The translations under genes were made by a program, and so were the position numbers. The notes below the pieces were generated by a model, which was not told the DNA's origin, did no database searches, and saw only the letters and a list, made by a program, of their open reading frames with translations. Below, in pieces: positions 12,730 through 24,850 of a stretch of 64,000 nucleotides of DNA (the first letter of the stretch is position 1; every line of letters starts with the position of its first letter). This stretch comes from Manduca sexta (Eukaryota; Arthropoda; Insecta; Lepidoptera; Sphingidae), in the NCBI RefSeq assembly GCF_014839805.1, contig NC_051132.1:3472001-3536000 (forward strand). The letters are read 5' to 3'.

Positions 12730-13473
12730 TCTATATATATAAAAATCAATTGCTGTTCGTTAGTCTCGCTAAAACTCGAGAACGGCTGAACGGATTTATC
12801 TTATCTTGGTCTTGAATTATTCGTGGAGGTCTAGGGAAGCTTTAAAAGGTGAGAAAAATTCGAATAATTGCCGGGAAAATCCTCAAAACAGCATTTTTCT
12901 ATTTCCCATACAAACGTATTCTAAATAAAATGGAGAGTCAATTTGTAATTTATTACCGCTGCATAAAGTTCAAATTCGCGTGCGCGTTGGAGGATCTAAT
13001 ATCGCGTTCTGAAACTCAACAAAAGTGAAAGTGAATCGCGAACGCGACAAAATTGCATAGTCTCAAAATACATAGTACATAAATAGTGGTCGGCTTCGAG
13101 AAACTCAATTTTAGCTAACTTCAGTTGTTAATATAATATATAACTCAAAGGTGACTGACAGTGATATATCAAGGAACAGCCCAAACCATTGGACGGATCG
13201 GGCTAAGACTTTACATGCATAAAGCTACTATGACGTAGGCATCCCCTAAGAAAGGATTTTGATAAATTCTACCCTTAAGGGGATAAAATAGGGGATGAAA
13301 GTTTGTATAAATGTTCTTAGATTTTCGACTGATTGAACTGAAATTATAGATTGGGGATAAAATTAGTTTGAACCTATAAGTACCGGGAAAATATGTAGCA
13401 AGACTTTTATCAAACAGTGGAATTTTATCCTGGAAAACACCTTCACGCGGGCGAAGCCGCGAGCAAAAGCTAG
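12730..13473 (+). mobile_element. Non-autonomous Helitron, intact ends
   Basis: Starts TCTATATATATAAAAATC immediately after an A, and ends with a short GC hairpin (CGCGG..CCGCG) followed by AGCAAAAGCTAG immediately before a T. This gives A|TC...CTAG|T, the insertion signature of Helitrons, with no target duplication. There is no Rep/helicase ORF, so it depends on other copies. It starts 14 bp after the stop codon of the UQCRH-like gene, so it may supply or disrupt that gene's 3' end. Confidence 0.8.
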
Positions 13474-16400
13474 TCTATTAATAAATGATCTATGTTCTAT
13501 AGTGGCCATTTTAGCGTGTTATTATGGATACAGTTTATTGAATCTTTTTATGTTCGTTTGATATTAGATTGCAATGACTAGAGTATAATGCAGCATATGT
13601 AAAAGACATCAACCTATTTTTAATTTATGTGTCAATTAACTTATTTACGACGTCCCATCAACACAAATTAACATATTTACAACTTTCAAAATTCAATACA
13701 GACAATATTAGGTCAAATGCCAAAAGAAACACGAGACGATAGCGATAAAGTGTCATGGCCGCTCTTTATTACATCTGGATACGAGGACCATCGATGTATT
13801 AAGCGGCCATTATCATCGCGTTATGGCACCTTATCTTATAATGCGAGAGATGTCGGCATTCCTTATTGCGAGCCGCATCCTTGATAGACATGACCTACTT
13901 GATAGTGGTGTATAAACGAATATGAATTTTAAATGTAAGTATAGAAATATGTTTTTTCTTTACACGGAAGTAAATTAAGTAGGGTTATTTTTTGCAGCAA
14001 AGATTACGCCAACCTTAAGAATGCCAAAAGAAATCTAAATATAAGACCAACATAGCATAGCGTTCCTCCGAGACCGTCAGTTGTGCTGCTGTGACTGGAT
14101 GCACATTGCACTACTGAACCCTGTATCAGTCATTAAAACGACCCATTAGTTTGTGGGACGTAGTGTCAAGGTGGTCAGTTACAATTTTGTTACTTTCAAT
14201 TCGCAAAACAAACATAAGGGTTTGCAGTGAATATTATGTTCCCCAAACGTGATGCGTTTATTTTCTACAAATCCTAAGGGTGACATCTCTACGCAGTACC
14301 GTTATGCGGAAAGAAGCTTCAGCATAATGTAATATATTGTAAACCCCTAAATAATATTTTTAATCTAATTATAACACCACATGGCCACCCTGCCAACTAC
14401 TGTGTTATCAACTACTGCAGACATCATTCCTTCGAGGGCATTGCTCTGTAGTCTGTATAGATTAGAAAAAAAATCGTTAAACGCGTTCCCAGTCTGGTAT
14501 GTGATTAAATCCCGCTGCGACCCAAATAGCTTCGGATGTTGTGGATCTACCGGTATGGCGTGCGAAATAGGATAGGCATTAGATATTGCTTTCGTACCTC
14601 GACTGGTTTGGCTTCGTGGGGTATGCCGAAAATCGAAACAGAAACGAATTTCGATAAAAGTGTAGCATAAGCGTTACAATATTTTAGTTTCTTGTTGCAG
14701 GTTTTCACCTGAGAAATAGAATAAGATGCATCCTTCTTTATAGGAGGTGTTTAGTAATTCCTGAAAGTACACCTTAAAACGTCTTCATTTATATCAGTGA
14801 CCGAATGGATTGTACCGCTTCTCGTTTCAAAGACGACATACCTTTTTTTATCTATTTTTTTTTGTCTAAGAGCCATGAAGGCACTTAAAAATTGGGTAAT
14901 GTACATATTAGATTTTTATGTTTATTGTTTTACATCGTAAATCGGAGAAGAAATACTTACTGACCAATTCTACTCTTATAAGTAGTTAAACGCTTAGGAC
15001 AAAAAGAATAATTAATCGCGTACATGTAAAATTTTCAATTGTTTCCTTGAAAAAAATAGTAACTTAGTCCGAAGTACAAAGGTCAATTCCCAGCAAAAAC
15101 AGGTTTGTATTGACGTCAAATAATTAACTGAAACTAACCGCGGGTAGTATCTGTCGTTTGCAGAATTCGACAACATTCAGTAAATGAACTTATACTTTGA
15201 AACTTTACCAACTAAATTGTATTCGAAGCAAAATATTAATGTCAGTAAAAAGTAACTTGTAATTTAATTAAGCCTCTCTCATCTTCAAGTTTTAGCACAA
15301 AATTCATCAATAATTGAAGGCAGGGAAAGGGTACACGAATGGATAGCTATTTCCATACATCAGGCACGTGTACTGACGGGCTTTCTTCCGCCTTCCGGGG
15401 TACACATCAAGTAACTCTCTAGGTAGTTAATTAATAATTCTACTGCTCCATCTAACAATATATTTGGATTTGATAGGTGCAATAAATTTCCTGTGGCAGT
15501 AAAAAATGTAAGTACATTTCTCACTTTAAATCAACAAGAGTTGCAATTAGTAACGCTAGCGGCCAGCTGTCAGTATGACCCTGCAAACGAGTCATGCGGC
15601 CCTGACATTGTCAAGTTATTGGGCCAAGTTCGCTCAGCTCCCACTTTCAACGCACCACGCGAAGTACTTTAATCCTTAGCTCCTTACACTGAAGCAGCAA
15701 AATCCTATAAAGCACTAGAGGTTTGCTGCAATATTTATTTTATTTATTCGAGAAGCTTCTATGCTATTTGACTTTGGAAATGTGGCGAGAATTAAAAGGA
15801 TCCTTATATGAAGCTATGTTAAATGATGTATTAAGTTGTCTGTTATGTGTTAAACTACCATGTTGTTCTTGATGCGTTTCCTCGATCGTTTGTTTTGTAG
15901 GGTCAGTAAAAGTTTTCAAAAATTATTTCTTTACCTAAAAGTCCACAAGGACCGGCAATTCCTTGAAAAATATGGTTATTCATGGGCGATGGTAATGTGG
16001 TACACTTGCTCCTGGTTACATTCACAAAGAAAGAGTTGCATTTAAAGTATCCTGAGCAGCCATCACATAGGGTAGAGTAGAGTCGCATGTCAAATAGTGA
16101 TCAAAGCTCACAAAAGGTCGGAACCGCAGGCAAAGGCTAGTCAAAAAGAAAAAAAACAACCTGCATTCGTAATTTATCCAATAGGTACCTATTATCTCTT
16201 TTATAACTTTGCGTAATTTTAATTGATACTTATATCCACAATCCTTTACTGTATATTCTCCACTATCTATAAATTAGCAATATAAAGATATCATACTAAA
16301 TCAATAGATAAGCTACCGGCGCCGTAGTTAGTGGCTACCAGACCATAACACAGATATAATATACATAATGAAATTGTGGGTTAGGATGGAATTGTGTGAG

Positions 16401-17399
16401 AGCATGGGATACCCACTTCGGTGCTGTTGGGGCGGCAGAGGCCGTCCGCCCCGAGCAGCAATTTGGCAGCAAAATGTGTAGAATAGAAGCTTTGAAAACT
16501 TTAACTTTAACTTTTCTTACTTTGTGGCATGTACTAGTTGCTGAGTAGGGGGAGGCCTGTGGCTATTTTTTTTAAAAGGTCTATTTTGCTCTACCCCGTA
16601 CTTTTGGATCTGCCCCAGGCGGCAAAACTTATGCTTTGCTGCTAACCCACTCACTGAAAAATACTACGCCTTACATATATTTTTTAAACCATCCTTAAGT
16701 ACTGGATATAATTATTTACAAAACCAGAAACTTATACAACTTCATTTATCTATGACGCAGCTAGAGCGGTCGAGCGATTTTGTTCAGCGGCAATCTTGAC
16801 TTCCGTCGGACATAATCGTTGGTCGATTGTTGGCAATTATTCTATAAAACTTGATACAGTAAAATCGCACATTCGAAGCCGAACAAAATGCTGGCACGAA
16901 TTGAACCGGCCACCTTAACCCCTGCGGCAGAACCCTTACTAGGGTTAACAATGCCTATCGAATCCTTATGAAATATCAGGAAATATGTCGCGGTATACTA
17001 TCTTTATAATATGAGGTAGAATATTAAAGCAAGTTCACTACTTATTTTATAAACAAAATAAAAACTTCAAGTCTACTTCTTGCATACAACTTCGGGTAGG
17101 AGTGAAAGACGAAGGTATCTAACACGAAGATCCCGCACAGAAAGGCCCATATTTCCATTTCTATATCCGTCACGGCGTCACGTGACAGCGGAAACTAAAA
17201 AACAATCAATTGAAACCGTTTACTATTCCATACATCGTATGCGATCGCGAGGCCGTAGCGAGGTCGCTCACCTTGTACCTACAAACTAGATACATTTGCT
17301 ACTAATCTATCATACCTGCACTCTCAATCGGACTGTAATGTATGGGAATGAAGTTTGAAAATTGAAGCGCAAACCACTACACTGAGTGCAGAACGAGTG
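13474..17399. other. Intergenic, no gene recognised
   Basis: Short ORFs only (such as 14381-14575 and 15860-16045) without domain similarity. A vaguely tRNA-like stretch near 16880-16960 and a G/C-rich patch near 16420-16460 may be old retroposon remains. Confidence 0.45.
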
Positions 17400-17565
17400 A
17401 CGTCGCACGGTAAAGTGACCCTAAACCTGATGATAAGTCGAGTGGGGTTCAGATAGGTGTAGACTGACGAGAGGTGTTTATCCCTCGCCAGTCGATACAA
17501 TTATGCCGGCCTGTTTGAAACCGGATATACAGGCTGATCCCGAGCCTGGTAAATTTATTAACTGG
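17400..17565 (+). repeat. Dispersed repeat with CGACACAATTATGCCGGCC core
   Basis: Contains GTAGACTGACGAGAGGTG, CCAGTCGATACAATTATGCC and GGATATACAGGCTGATCC; closest in layout to the copy at 54895-55040. Confidence 0.65.
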
Positions 17566-17792
17566 TGTAGCTGACACTAAACTGACAATGTACTAGCAGT
17601 GTGTGTACATACTACCTAGTGGGACACCCATAAATACTGGAAAACTAACGGTCACATAGGACGCAAAATGTAGAGCTTAAGAACAGAAGGCCGTAGGGGA
17701 TTCTTAAATGCCTACAGGCTCTTAGCTCTACCAATTTATTTTTTAATTCTACAGAATTTACATACAAAAATATTACCGACGTGCGTAATGAT

Positions 17793-18126
17793 TCTTTTTT
17801 TTTATTGCTTTGAATGACGTGAGGAGCTTGCCGTTCGCCTGATGGTAAGTAATACGTCCGCCTATAAATAGCAGAAACACCATCCAACCCTTAAATTACT
17901 AAGTATTGTTTAGTATTCCACGGCGCTCGCCATCCTGAGACGTGCGATGTTAAGTCTAAATCCAGTAGTTATACTGGCCACAATGTCCTTCAAACCGGAT
18001 CACAACAGCGACTACACACTGCTGCTTGGCGGCAGAAAGAGACATTGCGGTGGTGCCTACCCAGGCGGACTCTCAAATAGGAGATCTACCACCAGTACTG
18101 AATAACCCGTTAAGAGGGTTGCCTCA
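17793..18126 (+). mobile_element. Lepidopteran interspersed retroposon-like repeat
   Basis: Starts in a T-rich run, then GCTTGCCGTTCGCCTGATGG, a TAGTATTCCACGGCGCTCGC region, GACTACACACTGCTGCTTGG and TACCCAGGCGGACTCTC. I recognise this as a common moth genome repeat; the 45910, 49199 and 52447 areas have small pieces with CATCAGGCGA. It has no ORF. Confidence 0.6.
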
Positions 18127-18337
18127 GCATGGTTACGATATGTTTGTAAAAGCCGACCCTAGCCAGGCTAACAAACATATGCCAAAACAAGAATTATCTT
18201 AGCAATAAAGTCACACTTAAATTGTACATGACGCACTTGTTTTTATTGTCGCCAATAAAAACTTTTATAATTAATACAATTCAAGGTAACTTACATTAAA
18301 CTTAGAAATCTGCCTGTGCGGAATAAGACCATGTAAC

Positions 18338-18687
18338 CAGAGATTCCCAAACTTTTTTTCTTATAGACTTCTTTCATAATTTTGATGGTTCCGGTGGACT
18401 TTTTTTTAGGTTTCGCTGGGAAAGTGCGTTACCACTTCAACTACCGACCAGCCATCGCGGGGAGTAACGTTGGGGTCACCGTGCCTCTTACGACCCCTAT
18501 CAATATTATTTGCTACTTTGATAGGTGAAGTCAAGCCAACATTTAAGTACTTTACTATCAAACAAGGTAAATTTTCGTGTACCCCCGCTTACGAATTGTG
18601 GAGCCCCATTTTTTTGTCACGCTGACGTAGAATCCCATCAAGTCTCGAGGACCTGGGGGTCCACATAGACCACTTTGGGAATCAATT
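18338..18687. mobile_element. hAT-type MITE, degraded
   Basis: Left end CAGAGATTCCCAAACTTTT and right end ACTTTGGGAATCA form imperfect terminal inverted repeats (core GATTCCCAAA). The interior has TGATGGTTCCGGTGGAC and GGTTTCGCTGGGAAA. No ORF. The right terminus is eroded and no clear 8-bp duplication is left. Confidence 0.6.
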
Positions 18688-19363
18688 GTCTAAAGAAAAC
18701 TTACAAATTGAAATTATACTTACCCAGACAGGGCCGGGCCTAGATATTCAGGCGCCTTGGAAAATAAAAATGTTTTAGATCTAAATTATAGTTATCCCTT
18801 CCACTACCAACACCTTCTCTTAAGTCTTAACGCACTCCTGTATAGGATCAACGCAACACCATTTTCATCAAGCATGTTGCTCAAAGTAATTCATTCCATT
18901 GGGTACTTACAAAAACAAATTGAAACTAACATAAAAAACGAGGTTATCTCGCTTGTTAAATAATGAAAAATGCTTAAGTGTTTTTTAATATAAATTTCTC
19001 TATCAGATAACCAGTTATAAAATCGAGGTCGAAATTGGCGTATTTGTGTTAAAAATATTTTAACTGTGATCGTTTTTTAATTGAGTCCAATAAAGTATGC
19101 CTACGTGACTAGATGTGAGATGGGAATAATGACTATTAGATGCATCACACTCTAATGTATCTACAAGTATTTCCTGCCATAGAGTAAATAATCTAAGATT
19201 TCCTGCTGTCACTAAAATATCCATTAATCGACTATGCTCTATATGGATGTCGATTCTAAATTTAAAATGGGTCTGTTTTAAAATCAGTTTATTATATTAC
19301 ACCCATGATAACCTCTTAAAATTCAGACTTATAAGAATACATACCTATATATTTCATAATATT

Positions 19364-20650
19364 ATATATTATATATTATTATATTATATTATATAAAGCT
19401 GAAGAGTTTGTTTGTTTGTTTGTTTGTTTGTTTGTTTGAACGCGCTAATCTCAGGAACTACCGGTCCAAACTGAAAAATTCTTTTTGCGTTGGATAGCCC
19501 TATGTTCGTGGAGTGCTATAGGCTATATATCATCACGCTATACCCAATAGGAGCGGAGCAGTAATGTCTAATCTCAGGAACTACCGGTCCAAACTGAAAA
19601 ATTCTTTTTGCGTTGGATAGCCCTTTGTTCATGGAGTGCTATAGGCTATATATCATCACGCTATACCCAATAGGAGCGGAGCAGTAATGTCTAATCTCAG
19701 GAACTACCGGTCCAAACTGAAAAATTCTTTTTGCGTTGGATAGCCCTTTGTTCATGGAGTGCTATAGGCTATATATCATCACGCTATACCCAATAGGAGC
19801 GGAGCAGTAATGGCTAATCTCAGGAACTACCGGTCCAAACTGAATTTTTTTTTTTGCGTTGGATAGCCTTTTGTTCGTGGAGTGCTATAGGCTATATATC
19901 ATCACGCTATACCCAATAGGAGCAGAGCAGTAATGGCTAATCTCAGGAACTACCGCTTCGAACTAAAAAATTCATTTTGTATTGGATAGCCCTTTGTTCG
20001 TGAAGTGCTATAGGCTATATATCATCACGCTATGACCAACAGGAGCAGAGCAGTAATGGCTAATCTCAGAAACTAGGAGTTTGAACTGAATAGTTCTTTT
20101 TGTGTTGGATAGCCCTTTGTTCCTGAAATGCTATAGGCTATATATATCATCACGCTATTCCCAATAGGAGCGGAGCAGTAATCGCTAATCTCAGGAACTA
20201 CCGGTTCGAACTGAAAAAATATTTTTGTGTTGGATAGCCCTTTGTTCCTGGAGTGCTATAGGTTATATATCGTCACGCTATGACCAATAGGAGCGGAGCA
20301 GTAATGAAACATGATGCAAAAACGGGGACAATTTATTAGTTTTGAGAGCTTCTGTTGCGTGCGCTGCGTAAACGGTTAAAGTTATGCAACAATAATGTAT
20401 GACGGGATTGTTCCTCTTAAAAAGTTCTACAAAAATATATCATAAAACAAAGTCCCCCGATGCATCGGTCTGCCCGAACGTGTTCAACTCAAAAACTACC
20501 CAACGTATTAGGATAAAATTTGGTATGGAGACAGTTTGAGACCCTGGGAAGAACATAGGCTTCCGGGAAAATATATAGCGTGACTTTTATAACGGAAAAC
20601 TTTAGCCTGAAAAACTTTATAACGCGGGCGGAGCCGCGGGCAAAAGCTAG
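19364..20650 (+). mobile_element. Helitron-like element with internal tandem array
   Basis: After an AT-rich start comes AAAGCTGAAGAG, a (GTTT)n run and GAACGCGCTAATCTCAGG; it ends GCGGGCGGAGCCGCGGGCAA then AAGCTAG before T, as in the 12730-13473 element. Between lie seven copies of a 123-bp unit. No transposase ORF. Both sides carry the same 13 bases (19350-19362 and 20651-20663), which is unexpected for a Helitron. Confidence 0.7.
19445..20307 (+). repeat. Tandem array, seven 123-bp units
   Basis: Units begin CTAATCTCAGGAACTA at 19445, 19568, 19691, 19814, 19937, 20060 and 20185 (period 123, with one of 125). Copies 1-3 are nearly identical while later copies diverge, so the left end was amplified most recently. 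Units share GGATAGCCCT, GTGCTATAGGCTATATATCA and AGGAGCGGAGCAGTAATG. Confidence 0.95.
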
Positions 20651-21044
20651 TATTTCATAATATGACTATGAATTAAGTAGTCTTGAGTACGGTTCGGAGT
20701 ATGACAAAATTTTGGGTTTAGAGAATCCTTGACGTAATTAGTAATCACATAACGAGAGGCATCGCGATTCTTCCAGAATTAACGGGTGCCAGAGGTAGAG
20801 GACGGGTGAGGTGACCTCAAGTGGATATTAAATTGCGTATATTATATGGCTTGCGACGTCAGTGTTTGGGAAGTAGACTATACGACGCAACAACAGGCAA
20901 CAAGGATATCGAGTCTCGACGGATACTGTCTCGCTCGGATAGAATTTTTAATTCTATTTTGTACTAATTATTAGGTTTGATCTGCCGCACTAGAATTAAA
21001 AAAAAATTAAGACGTCATACAACGCGTCATGAGACATTTATTTG

Positions 21045-21541
21045 TAGGGTTCCGTGCTTCAAAAGGAACCCTTATGCGATAAATTTTTGTACATTTGTCT
21101 GTCTGTCGAGACCCTTTTTCTCAAGAACGCGTAGAGGTATCAGGTTGAAATTTATATCAAACACAGGGACTACGGTTTTTTACAGCCGTGGAAAAAATTT
21201 ACTTGTAAATCAACGCATATTTTGCGATTTCACAAGGGAATCAAAACCTAAGTTGCTTCCTGTTGACCTAGAATCATGAAATTTAGCAAGAAACAATGTC
21301 TTACAGTTACAGCACATGTTAAGGAAATTCTGAAAAGATGCGTTAATAAGTACTTACTTTAATAACAAAAAAATCTTATTAACTATAGCAAATTTATTAT
21401 TTTCGATTCGTACAATACCTGTGTCTAGGGAATGGCAAAGTTAAGTTTGTCAAGTTTGCGCTTACAAATATACTTATACAGCTTGCTTAAAAGTTTGTAC
21501 GGAACTCTCAGTACGCGAGTGCAACTCGCACTTGTCTAGTT
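21045..21541 (+). mobile_element. Dispersed lepidopteran repeat (TAGGGTTCCGT type)
   Basis: Begins TAGGGTTCCGTGCTTC, continues TGTCTGTCTGTCGAGACC and AGGTTGAAATTTATATCA, and ends GTACGGAACTCTCAGTACGC, then CGAGTGCAACTCGCACTTG. This start-to-end pattern is frequent in moth genomes. Non-coding; class uncertain. Confidence 0.6.
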
Positions 21542-22059
21542 TTTAAGCATTAATTACCTACATAAATTATATTTAATCTACGTCATAAGCAGCTATATAA
21601 ATAGGCGCGAATGCGTGTGGGACCTTCCTTTTTTCTATCTGTTCGAAATTCAAACGTATTCTTTTTTTTAATTTTTTTGGCAAGGGCGGTTTGAACGTAT
21701 TCTTAAGCCCAGCATTTTAGACTCTGAACTGCGAAAAGTTTATGTGTATGGAGGCCGCAAATCCAGGATTTATTTGCCTTACCCTGTGGCTGTGCGTGTA
21801 GGTCACGCATACGTTCACCACTCGCCTTGCGATGATATTGGCAAGTCATCTATGGTATAAACTAAGGCACTGTCAATAACACACGGAACTAGGTGACAGA
21901 AGGACGGTATAAGGAAAATTATTTCACACAAGACTAAAATAAATATGTCCGTTATAGTAATGGACTTAGATCAGACCTCGGCATGAAGTCCACAATAATC
22001 AGCAGTAATTCTAAATTAGGAGTGTAAGTTAAGTTCTATATACGTCAAATGATTTACAT

Positions 22060-22135
22060 CATCATCTCAGCCACAGGAAGTCCACTGCTGAACATAGCCT
22101 CCCCCAAGGATCTCCACGTCGACCTGTATATCGTC
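22060..22135 (-). mobile_element. RTE-type LINE tail fragment
   Basis: CATCATCTCAGCCACAGGAAG then TCCACTGCTGAACATAGCCT is the reverse complement of the usual RTE-like tail, as at 8935-9040. Confidence 0.5.
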
Positions 22136-22712
22136 GACGTGTACATCACGTTATTTTATTGGCATGTCCTTGGAGATATTTTGATTGTGATCCAGGCTGG
22201 TGGTATTGGTAACTATTGAGCTTGAAAAACCATAAATCAAATAATTATTCTACCTTGATAGGATCACGGAAGGGCGAAGATGGCCTGGCAAATTAACAAA
22301 TAACGTTACACTAATTTCGCACTTAACATAGTATTACTTCCATACAATCTAATTACCAGTATTTCCAATCTCGACAGACCGCAAACAAATTACACTCGAG
22401 AGCAAACTCGCAATCGAACTACGACCTCTCGTACATCTAATATCGATTCTAGAGAAAATAGCCTAGAGTGGATCCACACGAGCAGACCAATAAAACGCCT
22501 CTGGCAAGGGACAGGTCATCTTAAAATAGTGTCACATTGAACCAACACCTACCCCGATTGTCTAGTCTGACTAGCAACATCACTTAACAATAAGTGGTAA
22601 CTATACTATATCGCTCCTTATCGAAATTTACTCTATCAAAGAGTAAGTATATAATTACAAATAAAATATAATAGGCGTAGTACATACCTGATGTAAAACT
22701 AGCTAAGGTAGC

Positions 22713-22771
22713 TAGCTAAGCTAAACCCTATAATATAGATAAACCCTATATTATAGAGTTTACCTTAGCTA
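22713..22771. repeat. Near-perfect palindrome, 26-bp arms
   Basis: Arm 22713-22738 pairs with 22746-22771 at 24 of 26 positions around a 7-base spacer. Further TAGCTAAG repeats lie just to the left. It could form a cruciform. Confidence 0.75.
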
Positions 22772-24505
22772 CGTATAAATTCGTATAAATACCTACATGG
22801 CAATGCATCGAAATTCGAAACGATGATTCGTAATTCAAATTTCGAAACAATAAAAAAGTTTTTAAAATGTACTCCACAAGTTGTCAATAGATCTTATTTA
22901 GAATCCTATTTTGAATTTAATTGAATGATCATAGGTCACCTGTACGACATAATGGATATCCCGACAATTGCATTAACCGGTCCATGCCGGAATAGCTCCG
23001 TTATATAACGTGTTCGCATTTATTACCGGGGATAGTAGTGTAGAAAGAACTTCATTATTGCAAATGCGTAGGGCTGCTATGCGGCCGGATGTTCCAGTTT
23101 TCAAGACGCAGGTGTGTTCCGCATAGAGGTTTTTATGTATTTCCGGATGAAGCAAAATTTTTTAATGAGCTTTATAATTAACGCAGGAATATACTTTTGA
23201 TAGATAGTGTCTGATATCCATCTATACGGGGTTTTAAAAACTATGGACCCCTGATGGCATTAACTGGCCATTTTACACAAATTAATTATCGGGCTAGGCT
23301 AATAAAAAAAAGTTTTTATAGGTCTCTTTTTCTGTTAGGTAATTAAGTAACATACACCAATATAACAAACAAAAACCAAGTTACGATTGAAATCACACAC
23401 ATATTTGGCATTGGTGAAAAGTAAAAAAGAAAGATACTATATTTCTATTGAAACGAATAGATATTCATGGAATACGTAATAATTTGAACCAATATTAAAA
23501 TTAGAACCTGCGCCCATAGTTTTCTCAACCAGTCCAGGCTGCGCAAACTGCCAGCTGCCTTTGTCTGATAAATTTGTAACTATCGTCTATTCTATATTCA
23601 TTTGTTTCGACTTTCGACTTCTATTTAACAAAAAAAAATATCTAATGATAATTAACGTATATTTCAAAATAATACTCGAATAAAGTAAATAACTCAACAT
23701 CTAAGTCGCAGAAAATCTGTCGATAGTGTTTTTACACTATCTTTTTTTACACTAGCCTTTTGGCTATACAAAAAATAGCTGACTAATTTTCGGCTACAGG
23801 AAATACAAAACATATAAGTACTTAACAGCTCCTAATAGTTGTTGATATAAAACACTTTTACTACAAAAAATGCACATATTAATACTATGTTATATATAAT
23901 AATAACATATTTACAGAATGAAAACATTGAATGTAAACAATTTTATGCCCACTTATCTCTATTTTAAATTAGTGTAGTTTACAGACCTTTGGGAAATTGA
24001 TTTCCAAAGAAGGTAGGTACTATTCTTTGATAACATTTTATTTTTTTCAGTAATTTTACCGTCCCCTTTCCTACAACTTTGCCAAAATCATCAACGATGG
24101 GGCTACAATCTAAAAATTGAATTGATTAAAATACTTATAACATTATAATGAAATAAATAAACTTTATTTGGGAAAAACGGATAGTATGACCATATGATAG
24201 GTACGTGAAGTATTTATAACAATGAACAAGGAAATATTCGTGAACAATTAGTACCTACGTATTGCCAAATGTCGAGGCTTCAAATTAGTTGCAATAAACT
24301 ATAGCTGGTCTACTTATACAAACAGAATTGAATTTATGTGAAAATAAGGCGTACAATGTTTACGTATATAATTTCTGCTCAATAACTAAGTTCGCGCTAA
24401 ATAATATAACAAAACTTTCGTTCAAGTGTGCTGACCCTAACTAAAATTAAAATTGCAAGTCTATTACGGTGCTCCGGCTTATATTTTTGTACTAAAAAAA
24501 CTCAC
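22772..24505. other. Intergenic, no gene recognised
   Basis: AT-rich, only one short ORF (22973-23155, minus) with no features. Nothing else could be supported. Confidence 0.45.
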
Positions 24506-24720
24506 CTTGGTGGCAGAAAACTCTGTTTCTACTGTTTACTGTTCTGTTTCACCTAAAACATCACTTCCACGGAAAAAATACAATGCACTTATAATCTTCG
24601 GAGAATAACACAGTGGCGCGAAAAATCACGAATAAAGTTCCAAATTCAAACAGCCCACACAGTATGAAAGTTTTCTATTTCTTATTTATTCAAACAGTTC
24701 TTCGATGCCTTAACAACAAT
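24506..24720 (-). other. Possible untranslated first exon
   Basis: A strong minus-strand donor, CCACCAAG|GTGAGT, lies at 24506/24505. The sequence just upstream on that strand has no long ORF, and further upstream is a CG-containing stretch (24780-24850), unusual here and promoter-like. It could be the 5' untranslated exon of the minus-strand gene whose first coding exon is 5343-5505, implying a 19-kb intron. The upstream edge is a guess. Confidence 0.3.
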
Positions 24721-24850
24721 TCGACAATTAAATAAACGCGTAATCGACATGCACTCGCGCTGAATTACAATACTACAATGCGTACGTAAACAATCCAGTG
24801 TTGTGACCGCGGTTGTGGCGCGAACCTCTCGTATATCGAACGTACGTATT

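Noticed and set aside
16870..16960. Second tRNA-like stretch (reverse, GGTTCAATTCGTGCC)
   Set aside because: No full cloverleaf can be folded by eye; too decayed to call.
19445..20307. CRISPR-like array
   Set aside because: Units are contiguous 123-bp tandem repeats without unique spacers, in an insect genome.
20977..21279. 100-codon ORF
   Set aside because: Lies across the start of the TAGGGTTCCGT dispersed repeat; not a gene.
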